Counted from the stretch's first letter, positions 18,502 to 28,043 are shown. The stretch is DNA of 64,000 nt from Pseudomonas sp. B20(2017) (GCF_002113125.1 NZ_NEJP01000014.1:1-64000); one strand, 5' to 3'. The notes: generated by a model not told the origin, from the sequence alone. A program made the numbers and translations.

Positions 18502-19150
18502 TCAGGGCTGCCATTTTCACCAGCTCTGCCAGCGAACGGGCTTTCATCTTGCGCATGACCTTGCCGCGATGGGCCTTGACCGTGATCTCGCTGATATTGA
18601 GATCGGCGGCAATCAGTTTGTTCAGACGCCCGCTGACGACCGAGGCCATGATTTCCTGTTCACGGGGCGTCAGGGTCTTGTAGTCCGCGAGCAATGAACG
18701 AAGGTTCTTTTCGCCTTCCAGCGCAGCGCGGCTGCTTTCAAGCGCATCGGCCATGGCGGTGAGGATCACATCGTCGTTGAAGGGCTTGGTCAGAAACTCC
18801 ACGGCCCCGGCCTTGAAGGCCCGAACCGTGCGCGGAATGTCACCGTAGCCGGTGATGAAGATGATCGGCATGTTGTAGCGTTCATCCGCGAGAGATGTTT
18901 GCAGGTCTAGGCCGCTCAGGTCGGGCAGATTGATATCCAGCACCAGACAACTGGGCACCAGCACCCGGGGCGTGTCGAGAAAGTCCTGTGCAGACTCGAA
19001 TAGCCGTGGCTGCCAGCCAGCGAAGCGGATCATCAGTTCCAGCGACTCGCGCACGGAAATGTCGTCGTCTACAACGAAAACGACGGGCGTGACATCACTC
19101 ATCGGTAATGCTCCGTGTGAAAGGGCCAATGCGTCGTTCGAGTTCAACAT
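18488..19150 (-). CDS. FixJ/NarL-type response regulator (REC + LuxR HTH)
   Basis: 220 residues. A receiver domain (VVFVVDDDISVRESL acidic pair, phospho-Asp in LVLDINLPDLSG, Lys in FLTKPF) is followed by a GerE-type HTH (LTPREQEIMASVVSGRLNKLIAADLNISEITVKAHRGKVMRKM), the FixJ/TodT-style arrangement. The ATG at 19150 has AAGGAA; an internal ATG at 19102 with GGAG is also possible. It is the last gene of a kinase-REC-regulator operon and is presumably the output. Targets are not apparent. Confidence 0.9.
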   Translation of the reverse strand: MLNSNDALALSHGALPMSDVTPVVFVVDDDISVRESLELMIRFAGWQPRLFESAQDFLDTPRVLVPSCLVLDINLPDLSGLDLQTSLADERYNMPIIFITGYGDIPRTVRAFKAGAVEFLTKPFNDDVILTAMADALESSRAALEGEKNLRSLLADYKTLTPREQEIMASVVSGRLNKLIAADLNISEITVKAHRGKVMRKMKARSLAELVKMAALITRA

Positions 19151-19179
19151 GTCGATTCCTTTTTTGTTCGGCTTCACGC

Positions 19180-19551
19180 TCAATCCAGAGGCAGGGCGGC
19201 GCTCAGGGCCTTGAGCAGTTGCGCTTCGCTGAAAGGTTTGAACAGGCACTCTATCGCACCGTGACTCAGCAGCTTCGCCTGTTCGCTGGCATCGCTGTGA
19301 GCGGTGATGAAAATGACCGGAATGCGGTAGCCGCGACGCAGCAATTCCCTGTGCAGATCAGGCCCCGACATGCCCGGCATGGCCACGTCAAGAATCAGGC
19401 AATGAGTCAGATCCAGATAGGGCGATGCCAGAAAGGCCTGCGCCGAGGCGAACGCCTGCACGGCGAAGCCGAACTCCTTGATCAGGTCAGGCAGTGATTC
19501 ACGAACCGATTCGTCGTCATCGACCACCGATACGAGCAAATGCGTACCCAT
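19180..19551 (-). CDS. Single-domain response regulator (REC only)
   Basis: 123 residues forming only a receiver domain: acidic pair in SVVDDDESVRESL, phospho-Asp in LILDVAMPGMSG, Thr in FITAHSD and Lys in LFKPFSEAQ. There is no output domain. The ATG at 19551 overlaps the kinase stop (TGATG), so its translation is coupled to the kinase. It may be a competing phosphate sink or an intermediate in the relay to the FixJ-type regulator downstream. Confidence 0.9.
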   Translation of the reverse strand: MGTHLLVSVVDDDESVRESLPDLIKEFGFAVQAFASAQAFLASPYLDLTHCLILDVAMPGMSGPDLHRELLRRGYRIPVIFITAHSDASEQAKLLSHGAIECLFKPFSEAQLLKALSAALPLD

Positions 19552-21524
19552 CAATCATTCTCCACGGTGCGATCGGCGAGGTCGCGGTTATCGGTTTGCA
19601 GCAAGTCCGTCGAATGCGGGATGGCAAAGGTAAACGTCGTACCCGGGCCGTCGTTGGCGGTGGCCCAGAGTTTGCCGTCGTGGCGCTCGATGATCGAGCG
19701 GCTGATGGACAAGCCGACACCCATGCCCGAGCTTTTGGTGGTGTAGAAGGCATTGAAGATTCGCTCGATGTCCTGCGGATCGACGCCGTTGCCACTGTCC
19801 TTCACCGCCAGGTAAACGCTCTCGTCCGCCCCAAGCCCGGTGCTGACGATCAATTGCCGGGGCCGGCCGTGAATCGCGCTCATGGCCTCGGCGGCATTCA
19901 TGATCAGGTTGAGGATCACCTGCTGAAGCTGGACCCGGTCGCCCCTGACCAGCGGCAGGGCTTCGGCAAATTGCGGGTGCAGCACCACGCCGTTGCGTTG
20001 CAGCTCGCCCAGCAGCATGGCGATGACTTCCCGTGCCGCGTCATTCAGATTGACGTTTTCAAGGGTGATGCTTTTTTTTGAGAACAGCGCCCGCAATCGA
20101 TTAATCACGTCAGCCGCGCGGTTACCGTCGCGAATGGTGCGCCGTGCTGTTTCCCTGGCGCCATCGATATTCGGCGGGTCGGCGCCGAGCATGCGCAGGC
20201 AGGTGCTGGCGTTGGTGATGATGCCGGCCAGCGGTTGATTGACTTCGTGGGCAATCGACGCCGTGACCGCGCCAAGGCTGGCGACCCTGGCCAGGTGCGT
20301 CAGTTCCGAGCGCGCCTTGCTCAAGACCTCTTCGGCGAGCCGGCGCTGGGTAATGTCCTGCAGGGCGGCGATGTACTCGAAGCCGTCCGGCGCATGGGGG
20401 ATCGAGTGCGCCACCAACCGTACGTACTTCACCGTGCCGTCGGGCATCAGCAGCCGGTGCTCATGTTCGAAATCACGCCCCTTGCGGCGCTGGCGCTTGA
20501 TCATTTCCCGATGGCTGGAGATGTCGTCCGGATGTACGCGGCGATAGATCGCATCGAAACCGGGTGGTGTGTCCGGGTCCAGTTCAAGGATGCGATAGAC
20601 CTCGTCCGACCAGGTGATTTCATCGGTGCTTACTCGCCAGGAAAACGTGCCGGTGGCGCTCAGGCGTTGGGCCTTGGCCAGAAAGACTTCCGCCCGTTTG
20701 CGGTCTTCGATGTCGGTGTTTTCGCCATACCAGCGCACGACGCGCCCCGTGTCATCGCGCTGGGGTACGGCGCGGATCAGAAACCAGCGGTAAATCCCGT
20801 CGAAGCGCTTCAGTCGGGCCTCGTATTCACCGGCGCTACCCGATTGCAGGATCCCTTGCCAATAACCCGCGAGGCCCGGGGCATCGTCCGGATGAATCGA
20901 CGCCGTCCAGCCGTTGCCGCAAGCCTGTTCGAGGGACATGCCGGTGTAATCGCACCAGCGTTGGTTGACGAAGCCGACGTTGCCTTCCGGCGAGGCGCTC
21001 CAGACAAAACCGGGAACGGCGTCGATGATCCCGCGCAGACGTTCTTCCGACGCGCTGACTTCGGCCAGGGCACTGGCGATCAAGGCCTTGTCCCTGCGGC
21101 GCTCATCGATATCGACCTGCAACACGCACCAGCGCGTGATGGTGCCTTCGCTGTCTCTGATCGGCAGGCCGCGCACATGGAACCAGCGATAGACACCGTC
21201 GGCGCGGCGAATCCGGTGCTCGTTTTCATAGGGCGTGCCGGTACTGACCGAGTGCATCCAGGCAGCGATGACCGAGGGCAGGTCGTCCGGGTGCACGGTC
21301 TCGCTGGCCTGCCAGTTTTTCAGTTCATGGAGTGGGGAGCCGATGTACTCCATGATTTGCCGGTTAACCTGTTCCAATTCACCGGACGGCGTCATGAAAG
21401 CGACCATGGCCGGGATGCTGTCGATGATCGAGTCGATCCCTGGCGCCGGCATGACCGCATCACCCGCGCGGCCTGGACCGTCCTCGATGACGCGCTCGCG
21501 CTCGTTCGTCATACCGATTCTCAT
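19551..21524 (-). CDS. Multi-PAS sensor histidine kinase
   Basis: About 657 residues without membrane segments. Three PAS/PAC units are visible (ending in VLQVDIDERRRDKA, YGENTDIEDRKRAE and ALQDITQRRLAEE), then a HisKA-type dimerisation helix with the phospho-acceptor in IAHEVNQPLAGI and an ATPase domain with N box LNLIMNAAEAM, G1 DSGNGVD and G2 GMGVGLSISRSI. The FixL-like H box and the downstream FixJ-type regulator suggest a soluble sensor of a small molecule or redox state; no haem ligand was established. The start at 21524 is one of two close ATGs. Confidence 0.9.
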   Translation of the reverse strand: MRIGMTNERERVIEDGPGRAGDAVMPAPGIDSIIDSIPAMVAFMTPSGELEQVNRQIMEYIGSPLHELKNWQASETVHPDDLPSVIAAWMHSVSTGTPYENEHRIRRADGVYRWFHVRGLPIRDSEGTITRWCVLQVDIDERRRDKALIASALAEVSASEERLRGIIDAVPGFVWSASPEGNVGFVNQRWCDYTGMSLEQACGNGWTASIHPDDAPGLAGYWQGILQSGSAGEYEARLKRFDGIYRWFLIRAVPQRDDTGRVVRWYGENTDIEDRKRAEVFLAKAQRLSATGTFSWRVSTDEITWSDEVYRILELDPDTPPGFDAIYRRVHPDDISSHREMIKRQRRKGRDFEHEHRLLMPDGTVKYVRLVAHSIPHAPDGFEYIAALQDITQRRLAEEVLSKARSELTHLARVASLGAVTASIAHEVNQPLAGIITNASTCLRMLGADPPNIDGARETARRTIRDGNRAADVINRLRALFSKKSITLENVNLNDAAREVIAMLLGELQRNGVVLHPQFAEALPLVRGDRVQLQQVILNLIMNAAEAMSAIHGRPRQLIVSTGLGADESVYLAVKDSGNGVDPQDIERIFNAFYTTKSSGMGVGLSISRSIIERHDGKLWATANDGPGTTFTFAIPHSTDLLQTDNRDLADRTVEND

Positions 21525-21843
21525 TGTGCAGTCACCGTTGAACAAAGATGCGCCTTCTGATGGCACTCGCCCATCATACTTTGGTGTCGCCTGTTGCGAA
21601 TATCAGCCGCCGTTGCGCATTGCGATGCGCATCACAGGGCGCCCGGTGCTTTTGTAAGCCACTGTATCTACGGCCTCCCGTGCCACACAAGCATGCAAAC
21701 CGGACTGTTCGCGAAACCGCGTGGATACATCGCCTGCCCACCATTGGCCCTGGTTTCAACGTCCTTTGACGATTGAATGAATGCAACGTGGCGTATCCGG
21801 ATCTGCCTCAGAACGGACCGTCCCTGTAACAGGCGAAATCATT
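21525..21843. promoter_or_regulatory. Divergent intergenic region
   Basis: 319 bases between the kinase operon (minus) and the quinone reductase gene (plus). No credible gene and no strong hairpin seen; promoters for both directions are expected here but I cannot place them. Confidence 0.4.
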
Positions 21844-22809
21844 ATGAAAGCGGTGATCATGCAGGCCTTTGGCGGCCCCGAAGTCTTGACGGTGCAAGAC
21901 ATCCAACTGCCAGAACCGGGACCCGGACAGGTGCTGGTCAAGGTGAAGGCAGCGGGTGTCAATTTCATGGACACGGGCGTGCGACGCGGGCTCGGTGCAG
22001 CCTGGGAGCTGCCGATGACACTCGGTGTGGAAGGCGCCGGCATTGTCCTGGCAACCGGTCCGCAAGTGGCGGAGTTCGTTGCCGGTGACCGCGTGGCCTG
22101 GCACTACGTGCCCGGTAGCTACGCCGAAAAAGTGCTCGCACCGGTCAGCCAGTTGGTGCCGTTGCCTGACGATATCGACTTCGCCACCGCCGCCAGCTTG
22201 ATGATGCAGGGCCTGACCGCCAGCAATCTGGTGGACAAGGTGCATGCGATCCAGCCGGGCGACGTGGCCTTCGTCCACGCTGCAGCGGGGGGCGTGGGGC
22301 TGCAGCTGACCCAGATGATCAAGCTGCATGGCGGCAAGGTCATCGGCCGGGTTTCGCAGGCCGACAAGGTCGACGCGGTACTCGCGGCGGGGGCTGATTA
22401 CGTGGTAATCGGACGGGCGCACAACATCGCCGGTCAGGTCCTGCGTCTGACCGAAGGCCAGCGCGTGAACGTGGTCTACGACGGCACAGGGTCGGAGGGC
22501 TTTGCAGACTCTTTGAGTCTGCTGGATTACTTCGGCACCCTGGCGCTGTATGGGCCGTTCATGAACCCGATCCCGCCGATCGATATCTTCAGCGTGCCGC
22601 GCAGCATCAAGCTGACGTATCCCTCGGTCATGCACTACGTGCGCGAGCGCGAAGTCTTGCTGGAAAAATCCCGGCAATTGTTCGCATGGGTCGGCGCCGG
22701 CAAACTGAAAACCGTCATCGGCAAGCGCTATTCACTGGAAGAGGCCGGACAGGCTCATCGCGATATCGAGTCGCGCAACACCACGGGCAAGCTGATCATT
22801 GTTCCGTAG
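21844..22809 (+). CDS. Zinc-independent quinone oxidoreductase (MDR family)
   Basis: 321 residues starting MKAVIMQAFGGPEVL, the hallmark N-terminus of NADPH:quinone oxidoreductase/zeta-crystallin proteins. The AGVNFMDTGVRRG segment, the cofactor motif VHAAAGGVGLQLTQM and NVVYDGTGS follow. It lacks the zinc-binding cysteines of alcohol dehydrogenases. It probably reduces quinones or enones with NADPH in the cytoplasm. The ATG at 21844 is preceded by AGGCGAAA. It converges with the MFS gene, overlapping by 14 bp. Confidence 0.9.
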   Translation: MKAVIMQAFGGPEVLTVQDIQLPEPGPGQVLVKVKAAGVNFMDTGVRRGLGAAWELPMTLGVEGAGIVLATGPQVAEFVAGDRVAWHYVPGSYAEKVLAPVSQLVPLPDDIDFATAASLMMQGLTASNLVDKVHAIQPGDVAFVHAAAGGVGLQLTQMIKLHGGKVIGRVSQADKVDAVLAAGADYVVIGRAHNIAGQVLRLTEGQRVNVVYDGTGSEGFADSLSLLDYFGTLALYGPFMNPIPPIDIFSVPRSIKLTYPSVMHYVREREVLLEKSRQLFAWVGAGKLKTVIGKRYSLEEAGQAHRDIESRNTTGKLIIVP

Positions 22810-24040
22810 TGCGTCGTTGCCCAGTGCCGCGCCAGATCAGCAGGGCCGCCAACACCTGGCTACCGGCGAAAAACGTGAACAGGTGTTGTGCGGTCCATCC
22901 GGCATCCAGCAGAAACCCGGCGACCACCGGCGATATGATCGCCCCCAGACGCCCGGTCGCCAGCACCACGCCGACGCCGGTCGTACGGACCGACGTGCAG
23001 AACGCTTGAGGGGCCAAAACATACAGAGCCGCGACTGCACCATTGAGCATCAGCCCCAGCGTGACCGCCACGAGTGTCGCCAGACCGGGGACGCGCGTGG
23101 CCGGCAGCATCAGTGGCAGCAGGGCGGCGTTGAGCAGCAGAAAACCCGACAGCAAACGTCGGCAACCGTAACGATTGGCCGCCAGACCCAGAAGCAGGGC
23201 GCCGAGCATGCCACCCAGCGCCAACAGCATCCCGATCCGGGCGCCTTGTTGGTCGGTAAAGCCATTGTCGACCAACAGGGCCGGCGTCCAGCTCATCACG
23301 AAGTAAAAGCAGAACATCAACAGAAAGAGTGCCAGTGCCAGCGATAGAGTCTGTTGCCACTGACCGGGCGAAAACGGCCGGTTAGCGATGTACGGCGACA
23401 GTGGAGAAATAGGCGCGTGGTGTTCAAGTGCCAGAAATGACGGCGATTCTCGCAGCCAGAAGACACCGACCAATGCCGCCGCCAGCGTGATGCAACCCCC
23501 GGCCAGAAAGACATACCGCCAGCCCATCAAATCATTGAGTACATGCGCCAGCACACCGCCCAGACTGGCACCCATGGCAAAGGCGAGGGATTGCAATGCG
23601 ATCGCCAGATTGCGTCGCTGCGGGCCAGCGTGTTCGAACGTCAGCACGTTCGCCCCCACCAGCACCGCCCCCGTGCCGATACCGGTCAACAGTCGCAAGA
23701 GCATCAATACGTGATGATCCGGACTCCAGAACGACAGCAACATACCCAGGCCACTGAGCAGCAGGCCGGCGAGCAGTAACGGCCTGCGCCCGAAGCGGTC
23801 GGCCCTGGGCGCGGCCAGCAGCGAACCGAGCGCCATGCCGACCAGGCTTGCGCTCAACAACAGGCCCAGTTGCGCGCCGTTCAATGCCCACTCCGCCGCA
23901 ACCCGGCTGGCGGTGAAGGCCATGGCCATCACGTCCAGCCCGTCGATCACGTTGAACAGCATGCACAGCCCGATCACCCACCACTGAGACGAGGTCGATG
24001 CCGCACTGCTCAGGCGTTCGAGCGCTGTTTCCCCACGCAT
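22796..24040 (-). CDS. MFS transporter, aromatic acid:H+ symporter (AAHS) type
   Basis: 414 residues with about 12 membrane helices. The GLDVMAMAFTASRV segment in helix 1 and GSLLAAPRADRFGRRPLLLAG between helices 2 and 3 are characteristic of AAHS/BenK-PcaK-like carriers, which import aromatic or other carboxylates with protons. No aromatic catabolic genes are next to it, so the substrate is open. The ATG at 24040 follows AAGGA. Confidence 0.87.
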   Translation of the reverse strand: MRGETALERLSSAASTSSQWWVIGLCMLFNVIDGLDVMAMAFTASRVAAEWALNGAQLGLLLSASLVGMALGSLLAAPRADRFGRRPLLLAGLLLSGLGMLLSFWSPDHHVLMLLRLLTGIGTGAVLVGANVLTFEHAGPQRRNLAIALQSLAFAMGASLGGVLAHVLNDLMGWRYVFLAGGCITLAAALVGVFWLRESPSFLALEHHAPISPLSPYIANRPFSPGQWQQTLSLALALFLLMFCFYFVMSWTPALLVDNGFTDQQGARIGMLLALGGMLGALLLGLAANRYGCRRLLSGFLLLNAALLPLMLPATRVPGLATLVAVTLGLMLNGAVAALYVLAPQAFCTSVRTTGVGVVLATGRLGAIISPVVAGFLLDAGWTAQHLFTFFAGSQVLAALLIWRGTGQRRTTEQ

Positions 24041-24256
24041 CCGCAATCCTTGTTCAGGTCTGTCATTTAATTGGGCCGTTTCCCCGCCGCATTCTGCCCG
24101 TTAAGCGCTGCTGAATTCGAGCGCGATTTTGCGCGCCAGGCCTGCGCGTCATACCAAGGTATCGACCGACACCATCGTGTAATCGCCCCGGTGCCAGCGC
24201 GGTGGTCTGATCCGATTGGCGATGCCTTTCGAATAATGACTACAAGGAGATTCATC

Positions 24257-25591
24257 ATGGTTGCGGTTTCGTCCGGTCTTACCTGGCGCCATTGTCTGGC
24301 GTCATCCATCAAGGGAAGCGTGTTCGGCCTTGCCGTACTCGCTGGCGGCAGCGGCGTCTGGGCCGCGGATCCGTCGCAAGCCATTCGCCCGTACACCATT
24401 CATGTGGACGAAGCGAAGCTGAGCGACCTGCGCAAACGCATCGCCGACACCCGCTGGCCGGACAAGGAAACGGTCAGCGACGTGTCCCAGGGAGTGCAAC
24501 TGGCGCAGGTCCAGGCGTTGGTGAAGTATTGGGGCGACGGCTACGACTGGCGCAAGGCCGAAGCGAAGCTCAATGCCTTGCCGGAGTTCGTGACCACCAT
24601 CGACGGCGTCGACATCCAGTTCATCCATGTGCGTTCGCGCAATCCCAATGCGATGCCGCTGATCCTCACCCACGGCTGGCCGGGTTCGCAGTTCGAATTC
24701 CTCAAGACCATCGGCCCGCTGACCGATCCCGTAGCCTATGGCGGCAAGGTCGAAGACTCGTTCGATGTGGTGATCCCGTCGATTCCCGGCCATGGTTTCT
24801 CCGGCAAACCGACCGAACTCGGCTGGGGCCCTGACCGGGTGGCGAAGGCCTGGGATGTGTTGATGAAACGCCTGGGTTACAGCCATTACGTGTCCCAGGG
24901 TGGCGATCATGGTTCGGTGATTTCCGATGCTCTGGGTCGTCTGGCACCGCCCGGTCTGTTGGGCATCCACCTGAACATGCCGGCCACCGTGCCGCCGGAA
25001 CTGGTCAAGCCGATCAACAGCGGCGACCCGGCACCGGCAGGGCTGACTGCGCCGGAGGTGACGGCCTTCAATTCGCTCAGCCAGTTCTTCGGTCGCAACG
25101 CTGCTTACGGCGCAATGATGGTGACCCGGCCGCAAACAATCGGTTATCTGCTGGCCGACTCGCCCGCCGGCACGGCAGCGTGGATGTATGAAAAATTCGC
25201 GGCGTGGACCGACAGCGGCGGTCAGCCCGAGAAAGTCCTGAGCCGCGATGAAATGCTCGACGACATCAGCCTGTACTGGCTGACCGACAGCGGGGCGTCG
25301 TCCTCCCGTTTCTATTGGGAGAACAACAACAATAACTTCAGCGCCGCCGCGCAGAAGACCGCCGACATCAAGGTGCCGGTGGCGATCACCGTGTTCCCCC
25401 ACGAAATCTACCGTGCGCCGAAAGTCTGGTCGCAGCGCGCCTATCCGTCGCTGGCCTACTTCAGCGAAGTCGGCAAGGGCGGTCACTTCGCGGCATGGGA
25501 GCAGCCGCAATTGTTCAGCGAAGAACTGCGCGAAGCCTTCCGGCCACTGCGCGCGGCTGCGCAGAAAACCGCTGCGCAGGCAGCGCGCTGA
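24257..25591 (+). CDS. Exported epoxide hydrolase (EHN-type alpha/beta hydrolase)
   Basis: 444 residues. An N-terminal signal peptide (hydrophobic SVFGLAVLAGG, likely cleavage after VWA) predicts export. It is followed by the epoxide hydrolase N-terminal domain (RPYTIHVDEAKLSDLRKRI ... TRWPD) and an alpha/beta hydrolase core with oxyanion HGWPGS, nucleophile Asp in SQGGDHGSVIS and catalytic His in GKGGHFAAWEQP. The ring-opening Tyr may be in the FYWENN or IYRAP segments. AAGGAG precedes the ATG at 24257. First of four tightly spaced genes whose products all carry signal peptides. Confidence 0.9.
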   Translation: MVAVSSGLTWRHCLASSIKGSVFGLAVLAGGSGVWAADPSQAIRPYTIHVDEAKLSDLRKRIADTRWPDKETVSDVSQGVQLAQVQALVKYWGDGYDWRKAEAKLNALPEFVTTIDGVDIQFIHVRSRNPNAMPLILTHGWPGSQFEFLKTIGPLTDPVAYGGKVEDSFDVVIPSIPGHGFSGKPTELGWGPDRVAKAWDVLMKRLGYSHYVSQGGDHGSVISDALGRLAPPGLLGIHLNMPATVPPELVKPINSGDPAPAGLTAPEVTAFNSLSQFFGRNAAYGAMMVTRPQTIGYLLADSPAGTAAWMYEKFAAWTDSGGQPEKVLSRDEMLDDISLYWLTDSGASSSRFYWENNNNNFSAAAQKTADIKVPVAITVFPHEIYRAPKVWSQRAYPSLAYFSEVGKGGHFAAWEQPQLFSEELREAFRPLRAAAQKTAAQAAR

Positions 25592-25662
25592 CCCTTCAAT
25601 GCGCCATCCCTTCAACCCCAAGCCCGGAACCGCCGCCCGGCGGTTCACGAGGGAGACTCGGC

Positions 25663-26706
25663 ATGATTGACTCTAACGCTGTAACCCCATCCCGGCGCGT
25701 GCTCGCTGTTTCGATGCTGGCACTTGCGCTGGGCATCGCTTCGGCACACGCCAGCGCCGCCGAAGTGCGCGCCGGCAAGATCGACGCCATTACCCCCGGC
25801 ACCCACGTTTCCTTCGGCGCGCTGAAACACGTCAAGGCCGGACTGCTGGACGTGTCCTACGCCGAAGTCGGTCCCGCCGACGGTCCGGTGGTCATCCTGC
25901 TGCACGGTTGGCCCTACGATATTCACAGCTACACCGACGTGGCGCCGGCGCTGGCGCAGAAGGGCTATCGGGTGCTGATTCCTTACGCGCGCGGTTATGG
26001 CGACACGCGCTTCCTGTCTGCCAAAACCGTGCGCAACGGTCAGCCGGCGGCGCTGGCGAAGGATCTGATCGACTTCATGGACGCCCTGAAAATCAAGCAG
26101 GCCGTGCTCGGCGGTTATGACTGGGGCGCGCGCACCGCCGACATCGTTGCTGCGCTTTGGCCCGAGCGGGTGAAAGCGCTGGTGGCGGTGAGCGGTTACC
26201 TGATCGGCAGCCAGGAAGCGGGCAAGACGCCGCTGCCACCCGCTGCAGAGTTGCAGTGGTGGTATCAGTTCTACTTTGCGACCGAACGCGGTCGCCTGGG
26301 CTACGAAAAGAACACCCATGACTTCGCCAAACTGATCTGGCAGCTGGCCTCGCCGAAGTGGAACTTCGACGACGCGACCTACGACCGCAGCGCCGTCGCG
26401 TTGCAGAACCCGGATCACGTCGCCGTGTCGATCTTCAACTACCGCTGGCGCCTGGGGCTGATCAAAGGCGAAGCGCAATACGATCCGCTGGAGAAAAAAC
26501 TGGCGGCATTCCCCTCGATCGGCGTGCCGACCATCACCCTCGAAGGCGACGCCAATGGCGCGCCGCACCCACCGGCCGAGGCCTACGCCAAACGCTTCAC
26601 CGGCAAATACGAATACCGGCTGATCAGCGGCGGCATCGGCCACAACCTGCCGCAGGAAGCGCCGCAGGCGTTCGCTCAGGCGGTGATCGATGCTGATCAT
26701 CTCTGA
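25663..26706 (+). CDS. Exported alpha/beta hydrolase, epoxide/haloalkane-type
   Basis: 347 residues. A signal peptide (VLAVSMLALALGIASAHASA) leads to an alpha/beta hydrolase with oxyanion HGWPYD, an Asp nucleophile in GGYDWGARTA and the catalytic His in GIGHNLPQEAP. An aspartate nucleophile places it with epoxide hydrolases and haloalkane dehalogenases rather than serine esterases. GGGAG precedes the ATG at 25663. It follows the EHN-type hydrolase by 71 bp and precedes a cytochrome P460 gene. Substrate unknown. Confidence 0.86.
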   Translation: MIDSNAVTPSRRVLAVSMLALALGIASAHASAAEVRAGKIDAITPGTHVSFGALKHVKAGLLDVSYAEVGPADGPVVILLHGWPYDIHSYTDVAPALAQKGYRVLIPYARGYGDTRFLSAKTVRNGQPAALAKDLIDFMDALKIKQAVLGGYDWGARTADIVAALWPERVKALVAVSGYLIGSQEAGKTPLPPAAELQWWYQFYFATERGRLGYEKNTHDFAKLIWQLASPKWNFDDATYDRSAVALQNPDHVAVSIFNYRWRLGLIKGEAQYDPLEKKLAAFPSIGVPTITLEGDANGAPHPPAEAYAKRFTGKYEYRLISGGIGHNLPQEAPQAFAQAVIDADHL

Positions 26707-26730
26707 TTGTTGGCCGAAGGGGATCCGACC

Positions 26731-27240
26731 ATGAAATTCAACCATTGGGCCGTGTTGCCAGCGGCGATTGCGCTCGCGGCACTGGCGGCCACCGGTGTCG
26801 CGTTGGGCGAGGCCGATGACGGCGATGCCTCGCCGATCTACGGCGTGAAGCTGCCGAAAAACTATCGCCAGTGGGCGCTGATTGCTCCTGCTCAGGAGGC
26901 CGCGCCGCTGGATGAACTGCGCGCGGTGCTGGGCAATGACCGGGCGATCAAGGCTTACCAGAGCAAGACGCTGCCGTTTCCCGACGGCACGGTGCTGGTG
27001 AAGCTGGCGTGGAAACACGTGCAGTCGCCGGAATTCGAGCCGGCCTCGATTCCGGGGGCGGCCACCACCGTTCAGGTGATGGTCAAGGATTCGCGCAAAT
27101 ACGCCTCGACCGGTGGCTGGGGATTCGGCCGGTTCATCAACGGCAAACCCACCGACGAAGCCCAGCACCAGACCTGTTTTGCCTGCCATCAGGCGCGGGT
27201 GCAAAACCACGATTTTGTCTTCACCCGATACGCTCCCTGA
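26731..27240 (+). CDS. Cytochrome P460 family c-type haem protein
   Basis: 169 residues with an N-terminal hydrophobic signal (VLPAAIALAALAATGVALG) and a single C-terminal haem-binding CFACH motif. The segments LPKNYRQWALIAP, PFPDGTVLVKLAW and GWGFGRFINGKP are those of the cytochrome P460/P460-like family. Characterised members oxidise hydroxylamine or bind NO and carry an unusual lysine-haem cross-link; Lys residues occur in the mid-region but I cannot assign the link. AAGGGGA precedes the ATG at 26731. Periplasmic, embedded among exported hydrolases. Confidence 0.86.
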   Translation: MKFNHWAVLPAAIALAALAATGVALGEADDGDASPIYGVKLPKNYRQWALIAPAQEAAPLDELRAVLGNDRAIKAYQSKTLPFPDGTVLVKLAWKHVQSPEFEPASIPGAATTVQVMVKDSRKYASTGGWGFGRFINGKPTDEAQHQTCFACHQARVQNHDFVFTRYAP

Positions 27241-27264
27241 ATCCGTCATACGAGGAACATCCAC

Positions 27265-28041
27265 ATGAAAAAAACACTGACTGCGCTGAGTATCGCTGTA
27301 GGCCTGTGCCTGGGCGCCAATGCCTTCGCCCAAACCGCCAAACCCACGGTCGTGCTGGTGCACGGCGCGTTTGCCGACGCGTCGAGCTGGAACGGCGTGG
27401 CGAAAATTCTCGAGAAGGACGGCTACACGGTGATCGCCGCCGCCAATCCGTTGCGCGGCGTCAAGAGCGATGGCGCAGCGGTATCGGCATTGCTGAGCAG
27501 CATCCAGTCGCCGGTGGTGCTGGTCGGTCACTCTTATGGCGGCAACGTCATCAGTGATGCGGCCAACGATCATGCCAATGTCAAAGCGCTGGTCTACGTC
27601 AGTGCCTTTGCCCCCGAGGCGGGTGAAACCGTCGCCGGGTTGGCCGGCAAGTTTCCCGGCAGCACGCTCGGACCAACGCTGGCACCACCCGTTGCACTGG
27701 CCGATGGTGGCAAGGACTTGTACATCCAGCAGAGCAAGTTCCACGATCAGTTCGCCGCCGACGTCCCTGCTGCACAAGCGGCCCTGATGGCCGCGACCCA
27801 GCGCCCGGTCACCGAAGCAGCGCTGAACGAGCAGGCCGGAACGCCTGCCTGGAAACACATTCCGTCGTGGTACATCTACGGTGACAAGGACAAGAACATC
27901 CCGCCCCAGGCGATGGCGTTCATGGCCAAGCGTGCAGATGCCAAGGCAGTCGAAGTGGTGAAGGGCGGCTCTCACGTGGTGATGGTGTCGAACCCGGCAC
28001 CGGTGGCCCGATTGATTGAAAAAGCCGCTGCGGCCAACTGA
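27265..28041 (+). CDS. Exported alpha/beta hydrolase (serine type)
   Basis: 258 residues. A textbook signal peptide (MKKTLTALSIAVGLCLGANAFA) is followed by HGAFADASSW (oxyanion turn), the nucleophile elbow VGHSYGGNV with Ser, Asp in IYGDKDKN and His in GGSHVVMVSNP. It resembles the short salicylate-esterase/hydroxynitrile-lyase-like hydrolases widespread in bacteria. It is the last gene of the four-gene exported set, 24 bp after the P460 gene, and is followed by a hairpin terminator. Confidence 0.9.
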   Translation: MKKTLTALSIAVGLCLGANAFAQTAKPTVVLVHGAFADASSWNGVAKILEKDGYTVIAAANPLRGVKSDGAAVSALLSSIQSPVVLVGHSYGGNVISDAANDHANVKALVYVSAFAPEAGETVAGLAGKFPGSTLGPTLAPPVALADGGKDLYIQQSKFHDQFAADVPAAQAALMAATQRPVTEAALNEQAGTPAWKHIPSWYIYGDKDKNIPPQAMAFMAKRADAKAVEVVKGGSHVVMVSNPAPVARLIEKAAAAN

Positions 28042-28043
28042 AA

